Assembly: GCA_900708905.1 (NCBI GenBank) | Contig: CAADRB010000006.1 | Location: 4,112,316-4,176,315, forward strand | Direction: 5' to 3' | DNA: 64,000 bases | DNA from: Hymenolepis diminuta | Lineage: Eukaryota; Platyhelminthes; Cestoda; Cyclophyllidea; Hymenolepididae | Shown here: positions 40,201 through 52,200 of the stretch, in pieces | Position numbering within the stretch: the first letter of the stretch is position 1 | Layout: each line of letters starts with the position of its first letter | The notes under the pieces: generated by a model | What the model was told of the DNA's origin: nothing | What the model saw: only the letters and a program-made list of their open reading frames with translations | The model's database searches: none | Translations under genes and position numbers: made by a program

Positions 40201-43200
40201 CTAAGTAATCGAGGAACTAAAACTACTAAAATTGTACTTAGATCCAAAATAATCACACTAATTGTATTAATGTTTATTTTACCTCAAAAAACAACACGAT
40301 TTATCATTTTTAATACATCCAATTAAGTTAAAGGTAATAGAGAATAAAGACAAAAATATGTCAGAAAAGCTATTTTCCTTTTAATAGGAATAATTATTTC
40401 TTATTTAAATTTCCAGACGTCAAAAGTTCTCCTTGAACAGAAATGAAGAAGGCTATAAACAAGTTCCTTTTGACTAGATTGAAACGAACCGATCTTCTGC
40501 TTTTATTAGTTAAAAGAAATAGGGTAAATAAAAATTTTAATTAGATGATACGTATTGATCTTAGTTTGTTTGTATTAGCATAATTAAAACACAAATTTGC
40601 CCAAAATTATTCTACATTTCAAAACATTTGTATAAATTTATATTTTTTTTCTTAATTATTGGATTATCCTATTAGAATCGCAATCCTGAAATTAATTTCT
40701 ACCGTTCTTCCTTTGGAAGAACTCAGTTAATTAAAGAGTTGACTTCGGTAGACACAAATCTCTTGTTTAATTTTACACAATAAAGTCTGTTTGCTTTATT
40801 AGCATAGTCTAGCTTAGAATATATGGTAACTATAGTTAATGAAACACCACAATTCTTTGAAAACCGTTCATTCAAATCAGAAAATTAGCATAAAATCACC
40901 AGAACGGAACTATTTCCAGACCGGAAGTTCTATTTGAACATTCGTAAGTATTACCGAAACATAAATTTCCGCCGTGAATTACAATTTTTGGACAACATTG
41001 TATTGAAACTTTTCGGACTTGTATATTTTAACAAAAAGCATTATTTTATTTAAAAAATATTGCGCAGTTCGTCCTAATTTTTAGTGCTGTCTTTGAGATG
41101 AAGTGAAGTGGGCTTGGTTGGTTGAATTCTCTTACACCAGATGCACTGGTCACTGTCCACTTCCGCCAAGCCAGAGATCACGGGATCGATACTCAACTAG
41201 TGACGTGAATGATCGACTGCATTTGCAAGAGCGATGATTGAATGGGATTTTTTCGTAAAAGCAACCCCAAGATTCCTCCTCCCCTCTTTACCCAAACCAG
41301 GTGAACCCGGATTTAAAATTGCAGTCTTAGCCGATGCACTAATTTGCGTACATGGCATATTAATGCATATCCGAATGAATTATGTACTCTGTCTCTAACT
41401 TCTAGTTTCTTGTTTTCATGCAGCTAGCTTTATCAAGCATAAATGCATTGCAATTTAATCAGACAGAAAAGCCAGAAGATGAATCACTTAAAAATCTTCC
41501 ATTCAGGTTAAATATGTAATTATATCATTGAATAATCTACCTTCCTCTTATTAGAAATCTGGGAAATGAGTTCGGTCTTTGGCTATCCTCTAATCTATTT
41601 TCCCCCTGATACGGGATTTGGATTAAGTTACCGAAAGAGGTATTGGAGGTAAGTCAAAGGCATTGCAAAAATATTAATGCCCTGATGTTGTGGTCGATGT
41701 AACAGCTATTATTGTGCAGAAGGATGAATGCTCACAGTCACCAGTTTGTTGGATTAACAAAATGTAGGAGCAACAAGAACCGAAGTCCCCAATTTAGGAT
41801 TTGCCAGACAGCAGTTCCAAAAAGAGGAACACAAAGAGTGGTGTAGGCCAAAATAAATGGACAAACCACAGTGAGGACTCAAGTGTGTAAAAGAGAGGTG
41901 AGGGACAGAAGGGATGAGAAGCGTATCTGCCGTGTGCTGTGAATGGAAATACAAAGACAGGCGTGGGAACATGAATGCAGCTTACGCTCAAATGAAATGG
42001 GACAGTTATAGAAAAAAGAAGAATCGATAAACCCGTCTAGACACAACTGATAGGGACATGAGTCATGGAGACATAAAGACGTCACTGTGGCTTCGTGGAC
42101 GAAAAACCAAAGTATTATCATAGAGTAAGTGATAAAAGAATGGTTTAAGAAAGGCATAGAGAGGTTAGTTTTTAAATGCTCTCACAAAACCCATCTTTCT
42201 TGTTCAAATAAAGTCAGAACTCGTATGTTACCTTAATAGTCTTGGTTTTAGCTGCTTCCCAGCGCTCCCGCCTGATTTTCTCTGCGGCAATTGCTTTCGC
42301 CTCCACCTTCTTTAGTTCCACCCTGTGACTTGATGAAAAGGGGAAGGAAAAATTATTTTGTACCAAATGTTGCTCAATATACCAATGACTTGAAGAGATA
42401 GGTCTGACAAACAAGTCAGAAAAGTATTTTGGAATAAGCACTTACCAGTAGTTGGAAAGATAATGGATTCTAAAGGCATTGTTTCAGCCACTTCCATAGA
42501 AATATTATATAATGAGCAAATATATTTACTAACTATAGAAAATTCGCCTTATATGTAGAGTTAGTATAAGAGTAGCCATAAAAGTTAGTATATCAAAATG
42601 TTAATATCGGATCCAAAAGCGTTCCAGTTAAATACGCGGCTTCCATTTTCATTTTCCTCTACAGCTTGGTCAATAAAGCGGTAGTGTCAAGTACAGTTTA
42701 AGTACAGTTAAAGAACATAAGGATGCCACTTGACACTCATCAACCCGTGACGAGAAAGAATCTCCAGCCTCCATTACTACTAATCAGACAATCGTCGTGC
42801 GGAGACACTGACGATTGGATATTGTAAGCTACCAAGCAAGATGATATTAAAGAAATGGAAGTGGGCCAAGCTGGCAACCTTACCAGCACCGTTAAAACGG
42901 TTATTGGCCGAAACATGAAAGATACACAACCAAAAACCCTGTGTTGAGGGAGAGAATAGTGACCATCTTTGTTAAATGGTCACTTCCCCTAGCACTTGTA
43001 CCTTTTATGCTCCTTGGTCCTTGAATAATCTCACAAATCTTTCCGTCTTTGCATAACCTTCTCTATGAGATACTCCTCAATCAATAGTTTTTTAGATCAC
43101 GCTTCACATAATACGAATAAACTAGGACCGTTTTTCATTTACATTCGTCTAGTTTTATATAGGCAAGTGACTTAATTTCTTTCTTTAATATATAAGTACT

Positions 43201-46200
43201 GGTCCAAACCCTAAAATGTAGCTAAGATCTCTCAGAAATTGAATCAAAGGGAAAAACCATAAAAAATTTACGCATGTAGTTTGATCACAAAGACGTCATA
43301 CACACAAGTATGTAAAAATAAACAAAGCTGACATTACAGTAATGTCTGGCTCCCTATAAAGAAAAGTAAGTATTAATTAGTAATATCAGTATTTCCTACT
43401 AACATAACTTTGATCCGGAGTGGGTATTTGATAAAAAGTAATTCAACTTTAACGGATGGTCATACACTATCATTTGGACGGTTGTTTAATAGGAAACTTT
43501 TAACTGAGCTAAATATTAAGCTGTCAGCTAAGCTTGCCCGATATGTATTTTAAAGTCAGCGTGAAATGTATTCATGCAGTAATAATATGATTAACTTAAT
43601 TTACCGTAATAACCACATAAACCTACTTGTCCTCCATTTGTTTCTGTTTCGCCTGCGCTTTTTCTGAGATTTGCCGCATATCATTGACCAGTTTGTCGCA
43701 CTGTTCTGTGAGCTCCTTTTTTTCTGCAATTAACTGTTCCGTTAGATGATAATTCTTCTCTAGCTTTGCGTCGTACTCCTCCCGAACACGTTTTTCACAA
43801 TCTTGGAGAGCCTTTTCCAACTCTTCCACCTGCTGTTTTTCTATGCGACGTCTCTGTTCTGCTAGCTGTTGTTCAAATTGGTCGATGTAGGAAGCTCGAT
43901 TAGAGGATGACTAAATTTGAAGAAAATCATACTGAAAATTAAATATTCTAACAGGTATCTACTTAGTTAATGATTAGGTCGCAAATATATATATATATAT
44001 ATATATATTAAGTCACCACATTCAAGAAAACGCTAATTAACGTGCAAATATGTAGAATTCCAAGCTCAATTTTATGGAAGCACCTGTCCTAACACCCGTA
44101 TCGACATCTAGGCTTTGAAATTTTACCCAATAAATAAGTATGTTGGGCTGTTGAAGGTAAGAAAGCCATTCACAAACCACAGACAGCGTGACTCAGCACT
44201 GCAGAATAAGTGCATTTTATATACTCAGCAATAAAGTTGCTATCTACGGAAAGTGATAAGAAAATAGTCGTGTGGATCGCTAATCACAAAGGTCTTTGTT
44301 TCGAACCAGTGAGAACAAATGTTCATGTAGGTCTTTTCAAGCCAAATCTTGAATAAATAATTAATTATTTTGGTTGGTATTTATTATACATGATATTTTG
44401 CTATTTTTATCCTCATGGGAGCAACTAAGCGCGGACGATAGTACAATGGTTTACGTAAGGGATGAAGGGGGAAGGAGACAGGATTGAAGTGTAAAATGAA
44501 CGTGAGTGAATCAAAATAGCTTTATTTCATTTGAATTTAAAATTCTTCAGCATATCTACGTGTTTGTTTATTTGTTTAGTCATGGCTTAAGGCTCCTAAG
44601 TTCAAATGATAAAATTCATGATACTGAATTCTCCCATTTTCAGGATTGATTGATCGGCGGATTAGGAAGTTCATCATGTTTCTCGGTAGTCGAAGAGCAA
44701 CTAGCGGATACCAGCTAAGTTATGTACAATCCGATTTAAATTTCGGATTCTATCTCCGATTTCTGTCAGTGTGTAACAGATCGCCCCTCCTGGGACATAT
44801 CAGTGACATATCAAAATATTTCAATATTTAATTTGCAGTGAAAGACTTTGCAGCTCAGAAAAAATAACGATTATAATCTTAGTAAGGCCATAAATATCAT
44901 AAATTCGCAATTCTCCAAATCATCCAGTATAATTTAATAAATTCCACATTCTAATATCATCTTCATAACACATCACTGTTTCAAGTTTTGTGAAATTTAT
45001 TAATGCACCATGTGTTCTTCTGGGTCGAACTGGTCACAGTGCACGTATACCACACCAGAAGCCACGAGTTAGATTCCAATTGACACACATCCAGTAAGCG
45101 GAATGGCTAACCGCACTGGTTTAGTCTGGCTAAAATAGGGGATGGCAGATCCGTGCCCTTACCAAGAAGGTTTCATGGTGCCAATCTTTCCACAAGATGA
45201 ACGTTGGAAAATTCTTTCCTAAATGAGCTTGATTGATGCATTGTGTAATGATTTTACTTATTAATGGAGAAGTATGTTTTCATACTTTTTTCGTAAGAAC
45301 ATTTAATATAACTTAATGATGATATCGTAATAGACTCAACGGAAAAGCTTATTTCACCTAGTAATCAGGGATAATTAGCCGAAGATAGTGCGTAAAGATA
45401 TTCAGTGATAGTCTTTAATATGGTGAATTAAAGAAACTTAATTTTGGAAAAATTCTTCGGTAATTTGTCTGCACACTATTGATTATCATGAATTTGTCAT
45501 CAATTGCACTCATACATTTCCATACATTCCTAATGAAAGTTAATGATTCTCGGTTAATAAACGCCTTTTTGCCATTTAGAGCCTACCCTGTAACCTTATC
45601 ATCAGTTTAGAAAGTGAATGAAAAGTTACATCTAAGATCTAACAATAAATATTTATGTAATACGCAAACAAATCACCCAACAGTTATTTTACACAATCCA
45701 GACTATTGCTGAGAACAATAGCATCGAAAATAACATTTTTTTCAAAAAATAGTAAGCATCAATCTCTGTAAAAAAATTGCAGTCAAACAGGACTTAACCC
45801 GTTGAAATTGATTGGGAATAACGAAAAATTCTAATCTCCTATGAAACCAGTTGAAAGGGAAAACTAGCATATGAAGAACTAAAATAAATCGATTTACTCA
45901 TAATTCACCTTCTATCGAGACATCCTTTAAAGTTATATTCTACATTGAACTGGGATTTTTAAACCGCAATTTACGAATACATGATAACGAGCATCTTTTT
46001 CATCATCCTGGATTTTCTTTCTCTTCTTCATTCCAACGTCGCTAATGATGACTACGATTTTTTGCCAACACAGATGGTCATTTCAATTCCGTGACGTTTA
46101 ACGTTGCGTACATGCACACTGCAACTGCAACGTCGGCGAGGTTTACTCATCTAATAATATGTATCTTTAACTGGAACGGTCAAACAGGGCGATTAAAATA

Positions 46201-49200
46201 GAAGGAAAGAACGAGCTTCAATCCGATAGGTTATCGGGGTTAGGGTAACAACTAGCGGCTGACAGCTAAAAAATTAACAGAAGCAACAAAAGTTTTAGAG
46301 CAGAACAACAGGAGCTGATTAAGTCAAAATGTTTTGATCAAGCCACTATGAGGATTCAAGCGGGTAAGGAACAAAGGCGACGAGAGGGCAGCGCAAGAGC
46401 AGGGATATGAGGTGTCATCCTTCAAGGTATAATTCAATCATTACGATAAATTAAGAAGAATATTTCTGATATGAAAGGTGCCTCCACCCAATCCTCTGAA
46501 CTTGATAAATTATGGTTATGTCACCTCCTGCTATCCGCTTTTCAGAACCAATGTCTACGACCGCCATCTCGGTGCCTTTTAACCAAGCTTTTGCGAAACG
46601 GAGCACTCTCAAATTCTTAGATCATGATCTTTAGGAAAATCCCACACCCAATTCAAAAGGTGTATTTAACGCGATTTTGATTTAATGAACGTAATTCTTA
46701 ATAAGAAAGGTATTTCTAGTAAGATAATACACTCATCTACAGTTAATAGAAAAGATGGTTCCATATCTAAATCATAGCAGAATATTTCATTCTTGAATAA
46801 TTAGACAGTAACAACAAAATTTACATTTCATAGTAAATGAACTGGAACAAATTCGCAAGAACTGATGAGATTGCTAATGCAGCCTGTTTTAATTCGATCA
46901 GTCATATGCGAATTCCTTTCACATCATTGTCTTACACACTCCCGGTAGAAATAAGACACACACGAATCACGTGATGGTCAATTACCGCGGTACTACCAGA
47001 AAGTTTGGGCCAATGTGCAGACTTATGGAAGTGCGTGAATAATTTTTCTCGTCAGTTTAAATTAAGAAGGATATTTCTTAAGTGTGATATTTATTTGTAT
47101 GTGCTTGCTAGAGGAGTGGGCTAAGCAACGCAGCTTTAATTTATGGTTATCAGCACGGATGGAAAAAAACTATTACAGAAGTTATTTTGGACAAACGAGA
47201 AAGGAAACTGAAGGTGCCATATCTGAGTACAGTTTAATAAATAAGTATTACACAACGGAGCAAAAGAGACAAACAGCACATATGCCGAAGAATGAATCGC
47301 ATACATAAGAAATTGAAGAATGTAGAAAACTCGGTTAAATTGATAAGATCAAAGATCACTTCAGAACTTTAGATGATCATGATTTAGGCAGAGACTGCAA
47401 GAAAAGAAGGGAAGGCGCACATGATATCAACATAGATCAAATAGGATTCAGTCAGTTGGACTCATTGACCTTCAGAGAAAAGCGATCATGTTCGATTAAA
47501 TGTTGGGATGTTGTTAGTCGCATTAATGCCAGTTTCAATTTAATTCAAATACAAGTCTAAGTTCCTGACTTTAATTTGCCTTTAAAACACATGGCCCTGC
47601 GAGGAAGGCGGGCAAGTCAGAGTTTAAGATTAGAAAGTTCCTTTTTCTTTAACAATAAATCTAAATCTAAATAAAGAAACCATTTACGCCCTAATTAATC
47701 GTATTAATGCATTTAAGGTACAACACGCAAAAAGTCGATGAAGTACCAAAGCATGCTATGAAATCTAATTGATTTATTTGATCATATCGTGACCTCGACG
47801 TAATAAACCAACGCACGAGAGATGATGCCAATGAATTTCGCTGGTGTGAGCCAAAAGTCTTCAATTCGGTATACGTCTCAATTTAACTTTAATGTTCGAC
47901 GAGATTTAGCAATTTCCCAATCAGGCATTAACAATGCATTTATTTTAAAGCGCCTAATAATCAATAAAATGCAATTGTATGCCTTGAACACAATATGATC
48001 AGTTTAAATAGTTCATGATTCCGACGCATTGCTTAGGACAGTACATCAGAACCTAGTTCAGATCTAGGTACCAAAAACTAATTAAAGTCATAAAATATTA
48101 TTGAAGGAAGCGGATTTCAATTTCAAAAGAGGGTACAATCTGAATCCAAAAATCAAATTTTTTAAGGCCTTTTGATACTCCGGCATTACATTTCGCATTT
48201 TTACTCGATCCTCTTCCTTTAATCCACAACAGACTACATTTTTGTTCTTTTCGCTCAGATGCTTTCTCTCTATGAAAAATTCCGCAGTGAAAAAAGACTA
48301 ATTTCAATTCTCCGAAAAGACTTTGTTTTATAGACGTTGGGTGATTCGTGTACTGTTCTCCCGCTTTCAGGGCTATTAAAAAGCCTCCTCAATGCTAAAT
48401 AAATAAATATACAGGCAGCCAATCAGTCCCATATATCCAAAACTATCTATAAATATGTGCACACTCAAAATAAAGAAGCCATTGTTGATGGATCCAGATG
48501 GGTCGCTAGAATGGAGGTCACCAATTCTCACTAACATAAGATAAAGTCTCAAATTTAAAGTATTTCCTGAAGAATTCATTCCAAATGCAGGAGCTTTAAG
48601 CAGACCTTGAAGACCGAAAGTCGTATCGCCAATGGATATAATACCAAACTCATTATCTGGGGATGTAGAAGATCACTGCATCATTTTTTTGCTATACTGA
48701 ACCATATTAGTGTTTGAATTACCTCTCTTTAGATAATATCAAATAGCCCTCAATCGTTATTAGTATGCTTTGTTTGAAATTGAAATTTAATTAATTTGAT
48801 CAAAAGGCCGTATCAAAGATATAGGTTAGAAAAGGAGGATACAGGTTTCAGTATGTCAGTTTTAGAGTGAAATGGAAAGAGAAATAGGAGGATTTTAACC
48901 TTAAAACCAAGATTTATACATATTCAAAGATTCCTCTCTCCTTCAGACCTCCATTGATTATAATTTTAGAGAACGTTCTATTAAGTTGGTGCCTAACTTT
49001 GAAGACGCTTGGATAACAAATACATTAGGTGCCGGTTTATTAGAGCATTGGTTTGTATTTTCGTAATCTAACCTTTTACAGAATCTCAAATTAGTCTGAC
49101 AACAGATTAAATTGGTTCAAAAGAAGGAGCAGTGACACTTCTCTCATCTTAAGACTCAGAAAGTAGTTCGCTGATATAAGCTGGGATTTGTTCCGTTAAC

Positions 49201-52200
49201 AATTGTGTCCCACCTATTTCATCACGTGCCCTATCGGTGTTCGTGATTATTATTCCATTTGATGTGATGCAAAGACCGGCTACTAAATTTAAATAACATT
49301 TACATAATAATACTCAGCAAAAGGGAAAGTGTAGCTACTGAGACAATTTAATGCAATAATTTTATCGATTTTAAAATCTTCATGAGGTAATTAATGTAGA
49401 TTCAATCGAGGATTGTCTAGCACATCTCCTTTTTGAATTTTCACCTAAAGTAACTCTTGATACAAACAAAATTAGGGGTTCATTATTGCCAACTCTTCTT
49501 ATTCTTTTGCAGAAATGCTAAAAAAGTTCCAAATAGAAAAAAGTTATCATTCATAAAAATAATGATTGAAAAATAATGTGCAATGATTTTAACGAAATTA
49601 TTAGTATTGCGGATTATCAGTTCCTTCATGCGGGTAGAAATATAAAAATATAAAATTAATATCAAGCGCGTATAAATATCATAATCTGAAGAATCTCCAA
49701 AAATGATCGATATTATTTATATATAATATAAATCAAATACAAAGATAAAAACAAAAGTAATATGTACCTCTATATATTTAGATGAATATATTTATTTTTC
49801 TTCAAAAGAAGAAGAAAAATCACTGGGATGAAATCGTGTCAAAGAAATAACCGAGCAAACTGATCCCAACACGAAACCAAAACGAGCCAAACCAGAACGA
49901 AAAGTTTCACCGCACACAAGACAAGAGAAGATCAACACCGAGACCAGCGGATATGGCTTATTCACTGACGACAGTGACTGGCCATAATATAAACAAGTCG
50001 ACTTGAGAATAATTGACTTCTCTCTTCCATCGAGTGTGCCTTGATTGTATGACTGAATAACTGCATTGATACAGCATATTAAGATGTGATCTGGTCAAAA
50101 ATTGTTAAATCTTAGACTTTCTGGGTCTTTGTACGCTACATTACACATTCAATGATCTACGTTCTTAATAAGGCATAAAAAATCCATCGTTTGAGCCACA
50201 TGTCTTTTCCTTTTCACCCATTGAGCCACTGTAATTAAATTAGACCAGACAAAGATCATATAAACAACTACTTAGAGTTATATTTGTGGTAACATGAGAA
50301 TAATCCTTCAAAGAAAGCTGAGGCTAACACTACACATTTTTTCTATGGTGCCTGAACAATTCGATTTAAGTTCTCATAGCGAGCAAGTTAATATCAGTTC
50401 GCCCTTTATAAAGTAAGTTTTTTTGAACACTCCCTAAATAACCGTAAACATTACATTATAGGTACATCATTTGAATGATGGCACACAAACAGCAGATTAA
50501 ATTTAATCGAGTGTCCTGAAGGCATAATGACTGATTTGATCGTCTAGTAATTTCGAGGCAATTTTTCCAGCATAAGGCGATTAAAGTTGAAATTTGGGTC
50601 CCTGCGATCAAGCAATTCACCGCCATGTCATAAAATACTAAAATTTTCTTCATTAAAATAAATATAAACATCTAAATAATTTCAAAAAGAAACAAACAGA
50701 TTCCTCTTTTCTATCATTAATGCGTCGACTTACAATTTTTCCAGATGAATCTTTTGAGACAACTGGAGAAGTTTCAAAGTCATTATGAAGATCATAAGTT
50801 GCATTTCCATTGGATACTGCAGAATCTTCATTCTTGGGAAGTGATTCATCTCTTAAAGGACGGAGTTGTCTGGGTATTAGAACAGAGTCTCTGCCACAAC
50901 TTGGCCTGAAATTCGTTGCTGGACTGTGCATAAATATAAAACTAAATGCTACTGTCAACAGTTTAGTAGGACATTTTAGGTATAGAGCACTTGCATTGAT
51001 GAGAGCGGACGACAATCCTTGATCGCGTATGTAATATCGGAGATTGATTTTATCGACTCTTTTACTTGATTGACTAAAGACTTTCGATTGGGAGACTGGC
51101 TGATCTCAAAAGACGGTTGGTTCTCACCGACGGAATGTAATATAGCCGCTGACTGTGCTTCCTTGAGCAGTTGATTTATCTTTTGCACTAATAGTAGAAC
51201 TGTGATTAATAATAATATTTTTCAGGATTTTATGTAAAAATGGTATAATTCTTACATGTTTTAGCACATTTTACATTTTCACTGGGACGACGTCCATTAT
51301 GTAAGACAAGCTCTGATTCAACAGCCCCCAGTTTTTCAAGATCAGCCATTATTGCCTGCATTAGCTCAGCAGTTTTTCTGCCCATTACAAGAGAATTCGG
51401 ACCATAATTTACGGATTGCTATAAGCACAAAGTATTGTCGTACTGAGATCCCTTCTAAACTAGCACCCAATTGTACTAATTAAAATAATCGGTAGGGTAC
51501 AGTTTAGATTAAACCTACTTCAAATGAAGGCTTCTCTTTTGGTTTATTCTTTGGTGTTAGAGCCTTCTCTTCCTTTAACGTGATTGAGAGGGATCGTGAA
51601 TTATTATCATCACTGTTCTGTACAAACTGTAATAAACAAAATTTAATGAAAAGTAGTAGTAAAGGAGATCTATTAAATGATCATGAGAGTAGTACTGGCT
51701 CAAAATTTTTCATTTTCTTCATAATACTGGTGGCGATTCTAGGCGACCGATAGACACGAGTTTTTAATGGAATGCTCGATTTTACGGAAGAAGATCTGCT
51801 AAGCATTTTTTTCTTCTGGTTTAAAAACAGACTATGAATTGCCGATTCTTCAAGTCTTCGACGCTGAAGTATCCGACGCCACCATCTCTGTATCCGACAA
51901 GCTGCTTCTAACATTCGACAATCAATCAAAATTACTTCTAGAAATTTTGTGACATAGAAGAAATTTCACATTTAACTATACTTAGTTTAAATTCTAATTT
52001 GATTTCATGCATTGGGGCTATTTTTCATACATTTATTGAAATTAGTGTACTTCACTTGCCTGACTTTGAAATCGGCTGATCGTGATCGGCCTTCAGTACC
52101 TCAAGGGGTTTCAGGTTATTTAAATGTCGTTGTAAATATATTTTCGGGGTATATTCACTCTGAACGTTTAAATATAAAGATTATCATTTTGCATTATGTA

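Larger units (their letters stand above)
37213..42231. other. CEP131 intron 10 (5.0 kb)
   Basis: Carries two tRNA-like SINE fragments (40030-40100 and 41140-41210). The ORFs at 37.9, 38.8, 39.1 and 41.8-42.1 kb are unrecognised and probably chance. Confidence 0.75.
43911..50733. other. CEP131 intron 8 (6.8 kb)
   Basis: Separates the N-terminal exons from the coiled-coil exons. Holds an (AT)n run at 43985-44008 and a tRNA-like fragment around 45010-45150. A small extra CEP131 exon could be hidden here, but phase 0 to phase 0 continuity does not require one. Confidence 0.75.

Noticed and set aside
41754..42157. Three overlapping minus-strand ORFs rich in Ser, Phe, Cys and His
   Set aside because: Mutual frame shadows in a purine-rich intron segment; no splice signals or homology.
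50810..51022. + strand ORF of 70 codons
   Set aside because: Antisense shadow of CEP131 exons 7 and 8.
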